Origin: Halomonas dongshanensis
GTDB lineage: Bacteria; Pseudomonadota; Gammaproteobacteria; Pseudomonadales; Halomonadaceae
Direction: 5' to 3'
DNA length: 64,000 nt
Assembly: GCF_024790395.1 (NCBI RefSeq)
Contig: NZ_JAJISC010000006.1
Location: 186,001-250,000 of the forward strand
Below the pieces are notes generated by a model. It ran no database searches. It had not been told where the DNA came from and saw nothing but the letters and a program-made list of their open reading frames with translations. Positions 9,264-17,000 of the stretch are shown here, piece by piece. The translations under genes were made by a program, and so were the position numbers. The stretch's first letter is position 1; each line of letters opens with the position of its first letter.

Positions 9264-10463
9264 ATGACCCACGCTAAAACACCCTTCATCGTCGTGCTGA
9301 CCTTGGCGCTGACGATCATGCTGGGCCCATTTTCCATGGATACCTATTTGCCAGCATTTCCGGCTATCGGCGAATCACTCGGGGTTTCTCAGCATGCGGT
9401 GTCGCTAAGCGTGTCGGTATACGTGCTTGCTCTGGCGCTGGGGCAGTTGGTGGGTGGGGCACTGTCGGACCGTTTCGGACGTCAACGGGTGCTGATGGGT
9501 GGCCTTGCGATCTTTATCGTGGCGAGCATCGCCATCGGTACCGCTGACTCGCTTGGCATGCTGCTGGGCGGACGGATAGTGCAAGCCTTCGGCGCTGGCT
9601 GGACGCTGGTATCGGTACCTGCGCTCGTGCGCGACCGGGTCACCGGGCGCGACGCGGCCAAACTCTTCTCGATGATGGGGTTCATCATCGTATTGGCTCC
9701 CGGAATCGCCCCTAGCGTGGGCAGCGCGATCCTTGCGTTGGGCTCCTGGCACTATATCTTCTTTGCGCTGGCGGCGTATGCGCTAGCGCTGATACCGCTA
9801 CTGATCCGGGTGCTGTTTACCGGGCCGGGCAGGGTCTCGCGGGCTAAGGGGCCTGAAATGGGCCTATTGGCGCGCTATAAACTCGTGCTCTCGACCAAAC
9901 CGGCGCTGCCGTTCATCGCCTGGCAGGCAGGGTCGTTCTCGGTGATGATGATGTTCATCACCTACGCCTCGTTCATCTACCAGGGCCATTTTGCCCAGGA
10001 CTCTTCTACGTTTTCGCTGCTGTTCGCTGCCAATATCGTCGCCATGTTCCTGTTCAACGTGCTCAACCGGGTGCTCTTATCGCGGCTGCCATCGCTGCGT
10101 ATTCTCCAGCTGGCAACGGCGTGCCAGGCGGTGGGTATGGTCGCGCTGCTGGCCGCGACGTTCTTGGGGGCGCCGCTTTATCTGTTCCTACCCGCCATGA
10201 TGCTGACCATCGGCCCGGTAGGCGCTATCTCGCCCAATATCCAGGCCTGTTTCCTGGAATTCTTCCCCACCAGCGGAGGCACCGCCGCAGCCCTTCTGGG
10301 CGCAGCCCAGTTCGGCATCGCCGGTATACTGAGTGGTCTCTCCACCGCCTTGCCCCAATCGCTGGAATCCGTCGTGCTGGCCATGGCCGCCTGCGGCGCG
10401 GTAGCGTATCTACTGCTCGCGCGTTCATTGATCAAAGGCCGCGCGGCGGTGGAGGCGCGTTAG
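9264..10463 (+). CDS. Bcr/CflA-family multidrug efflux MFS transporter
   Basis: A 399 aa protein from ATG 9264 (MTHAKTPFIVV). The first segment ends in the Bcr/CflA signature LGPFSMDTYLPAFPAI, and motif A appears as GALSDRFGRQRVLMGG. About 12 membrane segments are visible, the usual size for this H+/drug antiporter family. An ATG-like upstream start at 9180 would add 28 residues unlike the family. This is the last backbone gene before the AT-rich island; phage repressor sequence begins 13 bases after its stop. Confidence 0.82.
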   Translation: MTHAKTPFIVVLTLALTIMLGPFSMDTYLPAFPAIGESLGVSQHAVSLSVSVYVLALALGQLVGGALSDRFGRQRVLMGGLAIFIVASIAIGTADSLGMLLGGRIVQAFGAGWTLVSVPALVRDRVTGRDAAKLFSMMGFIIVLAPGIAPSVGSAILALGSWHYIFFALAAYALALIPLLIRVLFTGPGRVSRAKGPEMGLLARYKLVLSTKPALPFIAWQAGSFSVMMMFITYASFIYQGHFAQDSSTFSLLFAANIVAMFLFNVLNRVLLSRLPSLRILQLATACQAVGMVALLAATFLGAPLYLFLPAMMLTIGPVGAISPNIQACFLEFFPTSGGTAAALLGAAQFGIAGILSGLSTALPQSLESVVLAMAACGAVAYLLLARSLIKGRAAVEAR

Positions 10464-10475
10464 CCCTAACGTTAA

Positions 10476-11100
10476 TTAAAGGAAGAGAGAGCGACGGGGG
10501 CTCAAACCCAGTTCGGCGACCTTGCCCATGTGATTAAAAAGTCTCAAATGTTTTGCTAGGCTGATCAGCTCAGCCCAAAAGGCGACTATCTGGTAACGAT
10601 TGCAGCTCAAAGTGCTGACGTTAAGTACGTTCTGGCTGGAAACCGTTCGATTTCGTCGAGCGTTGAGCTAGTTGATCTAACCGAAGGTATGGTATTCATA
10701 TCCATATACGAAATCGAAGCCGCCGCCGGTACGCGGCGCAGCTTCGAGGGCGAGCCGATCAAGACCTCCTTGCAGTTCCCGCGCAGCGAGCAGACCGCCC
10801 AGGGGCTGGACCCCGCGCAGGTCGTGGGGGTGCAGGTGCGGGGTGATTCGATGGACGGCACCCTAGCTGATGGCGATTGGGTGCTGGTGAACCGGGCGGC
10901 CCGCGACCCGAAGCAGGAGGGGTGTTTTTGCTGCTGGTGAGTGGGGAGCGGCGGATCAAGCGCGTGCAGCGCCTCGCCGGGAGGCGTTGTACCTGATCAG
11001 TGATAACGAGCTGTACCAGCCCGAGATGATCAAGCCGCAGGATATGGGGGATATGGAAATTCTGGGGCGATGTGAGATTCGGATTGGGCGGGTGGTTTGA
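10476..11100 (+). pseudogene. Phage-type repressor (XRE HTH plus S24 peptidase), broken
   Basis: One frame from 10476 reads LKEERATGAQTQFGDLAHV, like the first helices of phage repressors, then hits TAG at about 10554. The same frame resumes with LSPKGDYLVTIAAQ and VKYVLAGNRS, the standard end of the HTH domain, and reaches VRGDSMDGTLADGDWVLVN, the S24/LexA-type domain with the catalytic Ser. A base loss near 10921 and another shift near 10985 separate the end (KRVQRLAG, then LYLISDNELYQPE, ending at TGA 11098). At least one stop and two frameshifts are therefore present, and the N-terminus is missing. It marks the old immunity region of a prophage. Confidence 0.72.
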
Positions 11101-11127
11101 ATACTTCAAAAACATTAGGGAATATAT

Positions 11128-11331
11128 ATGAAAGTCAATATTAATAAGCTTAGCGTTGATATGGAAGTAAAACAACGTGGTGTTGAATTTCGTGTTTACG
11201 ATAACCAAGGCAACTTTAAAGGTGATATGTACGTTGTCAGTTCTGGACTAATTTGGTGTAAAGGTCGAATCAAAAAGGAAAATGGAATTAAAGTTTCTTG
11301 GGATGAGTTTATGGAATGGATGGAAAATTAG
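11128..11331 (+). CDS. Small conserved-looking hypothetical protein (67 aa)
   Basis: Soluble, AT-rich gene with a good ribosome binding site (AGGGAA, 7 bases before ATG). The protein begins MKVNINKLSVDMEVKQRG and ends SWDEFMEWMEN; charged residues alternate with beta-strand-like stretches. No motif is recognised. It precedes the two-gene module at 11429 by 97 bases on the same strand and shares its low GC, so it could be a third component or an independent prophage cargo gene. Confidence 0.6.
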   Translation: MKVNINKLSVDMEVKQRGVEFRVYDNQGNFKGDMYVVSSGLIWCKGRIKKENGIKVSWDEFMEWMEN

Positions 11332-11428
11332 TTTAATAAATCTGTTGGTTGTAGTAATTATAGTTTTGAGAAACATTCGGTGTTAAGTGGTGTAATGAAA
11401 CTAAAGGAAAATTCAACAAGGTATAATT

Positions 11429-12373
11429 ATGGCTACAACTAATAAAGTTTTACGTTACTTTAGGTGCGTTAGTGATAATAATCCCTTTGATTTGGAGTCA
11501 TTAATAAGCTTCTGTAGAGAGCAAGTGGGCACAGTTGGTGAATCAGAGTGGCGCCAAGCTGGAGAGGTCATTCGAATTCAACATTATCGGCAGGAAAATC
11601 ACGGAGTACTTTTGCATTTTGTTCGCTATGTGCCTGGAGAGAGCAGTGACACACTTACACCTGGCGCAGAAAGTGAAGAGGATAACGAAGAACCCTATCC
11701 TGCCCCCCAAGGCATGGAGTATAAAGATGGTGATTTTTTTATGTATTGTTGCGGCCATGATGTGATTGGAACGGCTCATGGTAGAAGTATGCATCATTCT
11801 AAAATCACGCAATATCTTAAGTACTACTTGCAAATTGGAACAACTGATAATATTAACCCAGAAGGTATTGAGTATAGTTTTAAATTAAGTACTGCATTGA
11901 ACTTAGAGAAGTATCGTGTGATAGAAAGACATGGTGTCTCAAGGGTGGAGTTTTCCGCTAGTGCATATAATGCCAGTTACTATGAACATGGTCATCATGA
12001 GAACTGGTTTAGAAGGTATGTTTTACAAGCGACCGCTGATGCTGTTAAAAACAGACTTGGAAGATATGATGATGAATCTCAAATGACTGCGATGGAAGAC
12101 TTGATCGTCGAGGGGACAGTTAAGTTAAAAGGTAATACAAGAGCTAATGATATTGCAAAATCCCAGCTCAGAGAGATTGCAGAAGAAGCAATAGAAGATG
12201 ACGGAATAGTTATTTATACCCATGATGGGGAACCTCTTCGTTCTTTTGATATGAGATTGCAAACGAAAGCATCCGTAGAGAGATATGGGAAAAGTGTGTA
12301 CTATGATAGTGTTTGGGTTAAGCTGAAGGCTTATTATAGAAAGCTGGAAGGAGATCGCTTGTTAGGGCAATGA
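11429..12373 (+). CDS. Hypothetical protein, first gene of unrecognised two-gene module
   Basis: A 314 aa soluble protein that I do not recognise. Visible elements: an acidic linker near residues 80-95 (ESEEDNEE), a Cys/His-rich patch CCGHDVIGTAHGRSMHHSK near 111-129, an aromatic-rich centre (YNASYYEHGHHENWFRR near 180-196), and a Lys/Arg-rich C-terminus ending KLEGDRLLGQ. No Walker, TIR, HNH or PD-(D/E)XK motif is evident. The start is ATG with AAGG 7-10 bases upstream. The membrane-protein gene follows after a single base, so the two are surely co-transcribed. Size and pairing recall two-gene systems such as Kiwa (soluble ~315 aa KwaB plus four-helix KwaA), but gene order differs and homology could not be tested. 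Confidence 0.72.
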   Translation: MATTNKVLRYFRCVSDNNPFDLESLISFCREQVGTVGESEWRQAGEVIRIQHYRQENHGVLLHFVRYVPGESSDTLTPGAESEEDNEEPYPAPQGMEYKDGDFFMYCCGHDVIGTAHGRSMHHSKITQYLKYYLQIGTTDNINPEGIEYSFKLSTALNLEKYRVIERHGVSRVEFSASAYNASYYEHGHHENWFRRYVLQATADAVKNRLGRYDDESQMTAMEDLIVEGTVKLKGNTRANDIAKSQLREIAEEAIEDDGIVIYTHDGEPLRSFDMRLQTKASVERYGKSVYYDSVWVKLKAYYRKLEGDRLLGQ

Positions 12374-12374
12374 G

Positions 12375-12851
12375 ATGAAAAATATTGATTGGTTTTTGTC
12401 ACTTAAGCTCCTTGTTGTATGCCTCGTTGCTGCGGTAGGGGCTTTTTATGGCCAGCCATTAATTCATGATAATTCTGATGCTTCGGATGTATTGATAAAT
12501 GTTTTTTCGATTCTTGCTGGTTTTCTTATAGCGGTGATGACTATTATAGGAGAGCCTATTTTTTATCGTAAGAAAACATGGAGGTATAATAGAGCAGCAA
12601 GGAATAATTATGTAAAATCTTTGATTAGGCATAAGGATCTTTTTCATGCTTATCTTATTACTTTAGCATTGATTTTCTTATCACGGTTGGTTGATGATAA
12701 TTCCTATCCTTTATTTCACTTATGGCTGGAACGTTCCTTTATATTCTTTTCAGTTATAGCTTTTCTGTTTTCCATTACATTGCCAGATAAGCTTATTAAC
12801 AAGCAGCTAGCGAAGTATGATGACCAAGTTGAAGAGAAAAAAGCAAAGTAG
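12375..12851 (+). CDS. Four-helix membrane protein, second gene of the module
   Basis: A 158 aa protein with four clear hydrophobic segments: about residues 9-26, 37-58, 92-107 and 121-137. Between segments two and three lies a basic cytoplasmic-type loop (KKTWRYNRAARNNYVKSLIRHK region), and the tail is hydrophilic and charged (DDQVEEKKAK). It starts one base after the stop of the 314 aa gene. A small multi-helix membrane partner for a soluble protein is typical of abortive-infection effectors, but also of membrane anchors; no family was recognised. GC content is far below the backbone. Confidence 0.72.
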   Translation: MKNIDWFLSLKLLVVCLVAAVGAFYGQPLIHDNSDASDVLINVFSILAGFLIAVMTIIGEPIFYRKKTWRYNRAARNNYVKSLIRHKDLFHAYLITLALIFLSRLVDDNSYPLFHLWLERSFIFFSVIAFLFSITLPDKLINKQLAKYDDQVEEKKAK

Positions 12852-13062
12852 TGCTTAAGTATCATATTTAAAATATGAGTAAAAAACGTCTAGTATAGAA
12901 TAATAAAAAGTACTCAACTACTTAAATTTTGACTGAGTAGTGAGTGTTCGATGAGTTGTCTCTTCACCTTTATGAGCCTTCGTCAATTCATCCTAGTTCG
13001 TTGTATAGCGCGGACTTCGGCTCGCGCAATGTAGTTGCTAGGGGGCTATCGCCCTCTTCCTT
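12852..13062. other. Non-coding AT-rich gap with two inverted repeats
   Basis: No credible gene is seen. At 12862-12878 TCATATTT-A-AAATATGA is a perfect 8-base palindrome just after the membrane-protein stop. At 12912-12945 ACTCAACTACT pairs with AGTAGTGAGT around a 13-base loop, with one extra base. Either could be a terminator stem or an operator. A reading frame on the plus strand from 12944 has no protein-like composition. Confidence 0.45.
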
Positions 13063-13236
13063 CTACCCGCCTAATACAGCACCAAGCGCTGCTACAAGCC
13101 CGGGGTGCTCAGACATCTCCCACAAATTAGCTTTCCACTTGCTCTTTTGCTCTGGCGGTATGCTGTGCGATTGATCAATCGCTTTTTTAGCTGATATATG
13201 TTTTTTATATAGTATTATGGCTAAGGAAAGCGGCAT
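13063..13236 (-). CDS. Possible small protein (57 aa) on the minus strand
   Basis: ATG at 13236 (reverse strand) opens a 57-codon frame: MPLSLAIILYKKHISAKKAI at the start, then a hydrophilic middle with SIPPEQKSKWKANLWEM and a Gly/Ala/Leu-rich end GLVAALGAVLGG. An in-frame stop lies eight codons upstream, so it is not a visible tail of a larger gene. No strong ribosome binding site is present. The composition looks protein-like rather than random; it could be a small membrane-associated peptide or a fragment of a phage protein. Confidence 0.35.
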   Translation of the reverse strand: MPLSLAIILYKKHISAKKAIDQSHSIPPEQKSKWKANLWEMSEHPGLVAALGAVLGG

Positions 13237-13286
13237 GCAAGCGTTAATCGTCGTCGCTTAATGTGGAGAAAGCACAGGGCAACAGC

Positions 13287-13637
13287 ATGCGAGTGAATTA
13301 CTTGGGGCCAGCAGTGGTGGGCGTGGAGCACCCAGCCGTAGCCGATATTGATAAGCAGAAATTTCCGCCCAGTTATTTTTTTGTTGAGGTGAGTGAAGAG
13401 GCTAAACCCGGCGGGTTATGGCTGAAAGGCGATGTGCTGGTGGTGGATGAGGCGCGCTCGTTTGGCCATGTCGATCATGTGGTGGCGGAAGTAGAGGGCG
13501 AATACCGGCTGTTTAAATCGCACCGGGTGGGCAGCCGCTGCCGGTTGCTGCCTGCTAATGGTGGGCAGGGGTGTTTTGTCAATACGAAACAGTTCAAGGG
13601 GGTGGTGGTGAGACAGGCGCGGTGCTGGGCGGTGTAG
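13287..13637 (+). CDS. UmuD-like (S24/LexA-fold) protein lacking the catalytic serine
   Basis: The region GLWLKGDVLVVDEARSFGHVDHVVAEVEG (about residues 43-71, split here only for reading) aligns by eye with the UmuD/LexA C-terminal domain, including the GD-LLIVD-type strand and the VA-V-GE strand before the catalytic Lys region (YRLFKSH). Where UmuD has GDSM, this protein has SEEAKPGG, so the nucleophilic Ser is missing and self-cleavage is unlikely. Start ATG 13287 has AGGG seven bases upstream; a GTG at 13263 would add eight residues. No umuC is nearby. It may be an inactive decoy or partner of SOS proteins encoded by the prophage; the role is inference. Confidence 0.6.
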   Translation: MRVNYLGPAVVGVEHPAVADIDKQKFPPSYFFVEVSEEAKPGGLWLKGDVLVVDEARSFGHVDHVVAEVEGEYRLFKSHRVGSRCRLLPANGGQGCFVNTKQFKGVVVRQARCWAV

Positions 13638-13645
13638 GGATAATT

Positions 13646-13664
13646 GCCCCATCTGCGATGGGGC
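13646..13664. terminator. Hairpin between convergent genes
   Basis: GCCCCAT pairs with ATGGGGC around a 5-base loop, between the UmuD-like gene and the convergent lipoprotein gene. No long T run follows on either strand, so terminator activity is moderate at best. Confidence 0.45.
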
Positions 13665-13672
13665 ATGGTTGC

Positions 13673-14161
13673 TTAAAATCGTGATGATAAGTATTGATGC
13701 AAACTTCTCTCAAGCTCTCCCGTTGAGATGCAACGATCTGGTTTTACGACGGCTAGGCTGCCGTCCCACGTGCTTTGCAACGTATAGCTTGCATTGCCGA
13801 AGATATTTGGCTGTACGGATACTCGACCAGCTTGCTCTCGCACCAGGACATTCAAGTTTGCTGTGGCGTTTACGTCTCTCAGTACGTACATACTTCCTAC
13901 ATCAATAGCGCCACAATCAATCTGGCTATGGCTAGCACCTAGGGCGTAATCAGAGCCAATAATACCTGACGCTTTTTCAATATTTTTAATGGGTATGTTA
14001 TTTGTCGCAAACCAGTCTACTGTGGCTTCCCAAACTTGTGAAAACTCGCCATTGTAGGTCTCAATATAATTGCGGCCTGGATCATAGGGGGCTTGTATGG
14101 AGGGGGCTGCACACCCTGTTAGCAAGGCTGCTACTGAAGTAGATAATAGTATTTTTTTCAT
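13673..14161 (-). CDS. Hypothetical lipoprotein
   Basis: A 162 aa protein with a bacterial lipoprotein signal: MKKILLSTSVAALLTGCAAP, lipobox LTGC with Cys17. The mature part includes FSQVWEATVDWFATNNIPIKNIEKASGIIGSDYAL, a pattern seen in small envelope lipoproteins whose function is unknown. Two further cysteines (IDCGA, DRCIS) could form a disulfide. It sits in the prophage remnant and may be a lysogenic-conversion (moron) gene acting at the cell surface; this is inferred only from location. Confidence 0.7.
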   Translation of the reverse strand: MKKILLSTSVAALLTGCAAPSIQAPYDPGRNYIETYNGEFSQVWEATVDWFATNNIPIKNIEKASGIIGSDYALGASHSQIDCGAIDVGSMYVLRDVNATANLNVLVREQAGRVSVQPNIFGNASYTLQSTWDGSLAVVKPDRCISTGELERSLHQYLSSRF

Positions 14162-14282
14162 TTTGCGTTTTTCCCTTAGATGTGAAAGCTAGCGTTGTAT
14201 CCCGCTAGTCGAATTATGTTGCCTTAGGAGGTGAATATTTGCTATATCGCCTTTAGAGGTATTGGAGTGGTTGGTGTGTACA

Positions 14283-14705
14283 CTACTTTACGGCTTTCTT
14301 ACGGCCCTTCAGCTTGGTGGGCTTCTTGCATGGAAGGTCATAGTGCATAGGGCCTGGCGTATCTAATACTTCTTTTGAAATGGTTGGCCACCATTCAATC
14401 AGCCGTAAGGCAGTTTCCCATGCCTTAGCGTTTTTCCAATCATTGCCCAGGTTGATCGTGGTGATACCGCAATTTTCAAATACAAATTTTTCACGGTTCC
14501 CTTTTTGGAAACGGTCTTTTGACACGATCACCCAGCTCTTATCTGATTGCTTGAGCTGTTCCAGCCACACTTCATCTGGCATGCCAGGGCCGCCGTTGAC
14601 CTCACGGGCATGCAAAACTGTGTGGCTTTCACTGCAGAGTTTGGCTAGTTGGTTAAGGGCGTTGGCGATGTGATGGCTTATATTTTCGTCAATGAAGAAG
14701 TGCAC
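14283..14705 (-). CDS. PIN-like toxin of a DUF433-associated toxin-antitoxin pair
   Basis: A 140 aa protein with the opening FFIDENISHHIANAL, a PIN-like acidic start (conserved D-E-N), followed by SKDRFQKGN and TTINLGNDW, as in PIN-like (DUF5615/PIN_10) proteins. These are predicted RNases usually paired with DUF433 antitoxins. The last 15 residues are Lys-rich. The ATG lies inside the end of the antitoxin gene (17-base overlap), giving the usual antitoxin-first order. Toxic activity is predicted by family only. Confidence 0.7.
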   Translation of the reverse strand: MHFFIDENISHHIANALNQLAKLCSESHTVLHAREVNGGPGMPDEVWLEQLKQSDKSWVIVSKDRFQKGNREKFVFENCGITTINLGNDWKNAKAWETALRLIEWWPTISKEVLDTPGPMHYDLPCKKPTKLKGRKKAVK

Positions 14706-15369
14706 CCGATAAAATCCTTTCTTCGAATTTTACTGCGCGCTCTACTTCTTCTTGCGTTACGTCATACGCACGCGCTGCATCTGCTGCGCTACCTTCTACC
14801 TTAGCCGCTTGGGCCAGTGTGGCGGTGGGCATGTGGCTTGGTAACACGATGGGCTTGCCGAAGGCAAAGCGCGGATCGATCACAACACTTGTGTCTTCGG
14901 GGTCGGGCTGCCAGCGAATGGGGTAGCCTGCCGCGTCGAACTCAATGCCCGCTTTTAGTGAGGGTGAGATCACATCGTGAAACACGTTTTGACGCTTCAC
15001 CAAGTCGGTGATAGCCGTCTCGCCACTTTCTTCCAGCACCTTTAAAAATACTTTTTTGCCATCGGTGCTGAGCTGCGGATTGATCAGGGGATAATCACGC
15101 TGTAGGTAGTCTCTGAGTACATGCAGTGCTTCACGAATTACCGGCAGGCTGACGTTGTGGCGGCGGAACTGTGCCACGGCACGGAGTTCGAGCAGGTCTT
15201 TAAAGCTGAGTGTGTCTTCTGCGCCTAACGCTTGGGGTTCTGGCTGCCAGAGAGGCCCTTTAGACGACCGCGCAGGCATGAGCCAGCGGCGAATTTTATC
15301 CGCCTCTACGCCAGTCAGGCGCTCTGCTTGCTTGGGGCTGTAAAGCCCGATGTTAGTGAATGCGGTCAT
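14689..15369 (-). CDS. DUF433-family antitoxin with N-terminal MerR-like HTH
   Basis: A 226 aa protein. Residues about 10-30 (YSPKQAERLTGVEADKIRRW) look like a MerR-type winged helix, and the region RAVAQFRRHNVSLPVIREAL supports it. The C-terminus has the DUF433 signature DPRFAFGKPIVLPSHMPTAT, followed by an Ala-rich helix bundle (DAARAYDVTQEEVERAVKFEE). It probably binds and neutralises the PIN-like protein and represses its own promoter. DUF433 antitoxins are often about 75-100 aa, so this belongs to the longer, DNA-binding class. Its ATG overlaps by four bases the end of the transposase/gpD chimeric frame. Confidence 0.72.
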   Translation of the reverse strand: MTAFTNIGLYSPKQAERLTGVEADKIRRWLMPARSSKGPLWQPEPQALGAEDTLSFKDLLELRAVAQFRRHNVSLPVIREALHVLRDYLQRDYPLINPQLSTDGKKVFLKVLEESGETAITDLVKRQNVFHDVISPSLKAGIEFDAAGYPIRWQPDPEDTSVVIDPRFAFGKPIVLPSHMPTATLAQAAKVEGSAADAARAYDVTQEEVERAVKFEERILSGALLH

Positions 15370-16598
15370 GGTCTACCCCCTAGCGTAGCGCTAGGTATGA
15401 AATACGGCGGCTTGAACGGGTGTATTTTAGAGTGTTTTACTCTGTTGCACATGGCTATAGTCTGACACTTTACGTGGACAGCGCAAGAAGAAAGCGTCTC
15501 CATCCTGATACTGCACGTGTAACCACGGTCGTTCAGATCGTGGCGCACTTCGTCAATGATCCAGGGCGTGGCATCGATTTCGGGTTTGTAGCCCACGGTG
15601 GCCACCGGGGTTTCTGGGTAGATGTCGGCGCGCCCTTCGGCCAGGTCTAGCGTCAGTTCGGAATGTTTGCGTTGCAGGCGCGTGAGCTCGGCGGTGGCTT
15701 CTTCAATGGCGTGCGCTTCTGTCGCGTAGGTATGGCGTAGGCGCTTTGCATTTTCGCTATTGCCCACCAGCACTTCCTTGCGTTCCGTGTAATGCCCCCC
15801 CTGGTTTCTGCACACCCTACGCAGATACTGCGGGGGTGGGCTCGGGGTGCCCACATAGTCTAGAGACTGATGCGGCCGCTCTTCGTTGTAGTACCGGATC
15901 CAGCGATCAATCACGGCTCGGGCTTGGCCCAGAGACTCGAAGCGATGGAGCCAGATGCACTCTTCCTTCAAGGAGCGGAAGAAGCGCTCGACGAGCCCGT
16001 TCTGCTCCGGGGTATACGGCATCGTGAACTCCTGCCTGAGGCCATAGGCCTTCAACGTACCGGTGTAGTGGCGACTGCTGAACACAAGCCCGTTATCTGA
16101 TCGAAGAGCCAACGGTTGCTGAATACGTTCTAGCGCTCCCAGCCGATAGATCAGTGCTTCCTCCAGCGCAGCCTCTGCCGCCTTGCTGCTGCCATTATCG
16201 GATAATCGCCAGCCGAGGATCTCTCGTGTACAGCGGTCAATGATCACTGCCAGACTAGCTCGCCGATTCTTACCGCACCACACATGGGTGAGGTCTGTCG
16301 CCCGGCGCTCATCAGGCCTCGAGGCAGCGGATGGCAAGCTCTTAGCGCGAGGGCGGAAGCCTTGAGGCCGTTTGCGTACCTGCCAGCCCTTGAGCTGCAG
16401 GATGCGCTGAATCGGCTTACGGTTTTCACCCAGCACACACGCCAGTCGGCGATAGCCATAGGTGGGGAACCGCTCCAACGTCAGCTTCACCCGCGCCGCT
16501 AAGTCGTCACTGATGACACGCTGCCGCGACTGGGGCCGGTAATACAGGCTTCGCCGGGGTAACCCCAGCCATCGGCAGAGCTTGACCAGCGACACCAC
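15366..16598 (-). CDS. IS3-family transposase OrfB, reading through into phage gpD sequence
   Basis: Residues 1-270 are an IS3-family DDE integrase core: HTH_21-like start, Asp102 (TDLTHVW), Asp168 (LRSDNGLVF) and Glu204 (NGLVERFFRSLKEE). The reading frame crosses the left inverted repeat without a stop. Residues 272-369 are then a late-control D protein fragment, and about 40 more residues of unrelated sequence follow before the stop. OrfB proper would be about 270-280 aa; translation probably begins by frameshift from OrfA or at GTG 16598. The 410 aa chimera is an accident of insertion, but it is an open frame. Confidence 0.8.
   Translation of the reverse strand: MVSLVKLCRWLGLPRRSLYYRPQSRQRVISDDLAARVKLTLERFPTYGYRRLACVLGENRKPIQRILQLKGWQVRKRPQGFRPRAKSLPSAASRPDERRATDLTHVWCGKNRRASLAVIIDRCTREILGWRLSDNGSSKAAEAALEEALIYRLGALERIQQPLALRSDNGLVFSSRHYTGTLKAYGLRQEFTMPYTPEQNGLVERFFRSLKEECIWLHRFESLGQARAVIDRWIRYYNEERPHQSLDYVGTPSPPPQYLRRVCRNQGGHYTERKEVLVGNSENAKRLRHTYATEAHAIEEATAELTRLQRKHSELTLDLAEGRADIYPETPVATVGYKPEIDATPWIIDEVRHDLNDRGYTCSIRMETLSSCAVHVKCQTIAMCNRVKHSKIHPFKPPYFIPSATLGGRP
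15492..15787 (-). pseudogene. Late-control gene D protein (P2 gpD-like), C-terminal fragment
   Basis: The minus-strand frame next to the IS left end reads RLRHTYATEAHAIEEATAEL, then ADIYPETPVATVGYKPEIDA, TPWIIDEVRHDLNDRGYTC. This is the C-terminal pattern of P2-type gpD (tail-related late control protein, VgrG-like fold). The N-terminal two-thirds are missing, replaced by the IS3 element. After about 15492 the sequence no longer resembles gpD. It identifies the island as a P2-like prophage remnant. Confidence 0.7.
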
Positions 16599-17000
16599 AT
16601 GGCCCTCCTCGGCCAGTTGCGCCTGCAGCGACCTTACGAGTTCTCGTCCTCGTCGAGCAGGCGTCGAAACTTTTTAGCGCATAGATCTGCAGGTGGGCCT
16701 CTCCCAGCGCCTCTTTGGTCTCCCGTAGTTCAGATTCGCACTGCTCGCGGACGTCCTTCGGGCGAGCTCTGAACCCGTTTTCCATACTGCGCTGGGCCTC
16801 ATTCATCCAACCCTCAAGCTCGGAGACGGTGAGATCGTGCTGCCGAGCCACTTCAGCGACGGTAGCCTTGCCTTTGAATATGTCCATGACGACGGCGGCT
16901 TTGCGCTTCGCCGTCCAACGTTTGACGGTAGGTTCATTGCTCATTTTATCCTCCTAATGGCTGCACTATAGCCTGTGCAGCTCGGGAGGGGGTCACTTCA
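15788..17000 (-). mobile_element. IS3-family insertion sequence, about 1.21 kb
   Basis: Two overlapping genes (orfA, orfB) lie between imperfect terminal inverted repeats: TGTAATGCCCCCC at 15788 and the inverse of TGAAGTGACCCCC ending at 17000 (10 of 13 matching). The length is normal for IS3. The flanking triplets CCG and GCA differ, so no target duplication is visible. The flanks also come from different phage genes in opposite orientation, which points to an IS-mediated deletion or inversion after insertion. Confidence 0.78.
16507..16944 (-). CDS. IS3-family transposase OrfA
   Basis: OrfA begins MSNEPTVKRWTAKRKAAVVM, with a helix-turn-helix (ATVAEVARQHDLTVSELEGW) and a leucine-rich coiled region ending LGEAHLQIYALK. 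At 16671-16675 (T5 on the plus strand, A5 in the gene) the frame diverges: the 0 frame runs on to 145 aa with nonsense-like sequence, while a one-base slip gives KKFRRLLDEDENS and a stop at 16634, as in intact relatives. The A-run is therefore either a programmed slippage site or a one-base deletion. Confidence 0.75.
   Translation of the reverse strand: MSNEPTVKRWTAKRKAAVVMDIFKGKATVAEVARQHDLTVSELEGWMNEAQRSMENGFRARPKDVREQCESELRETKEALGEAHLQIYALKSFDACSTRTRTRKVAAGATGRGGPCGVAGQALPMAGVTPAKPVLPAPVAAACHQ

Noticed and set aside
10464-10520. Left att copy of the tRNA-Pro 3' end
   Set aside because: No match to the tRNA end was found near the repressor remnant, so an att pair cannot be claimed.
12944-13174. 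76-codon plus frame in the AT-rich gap
   Set aside because: Ser/Pro-rich product without domain; the opposite-strand 57-codon frame is more protein-like.
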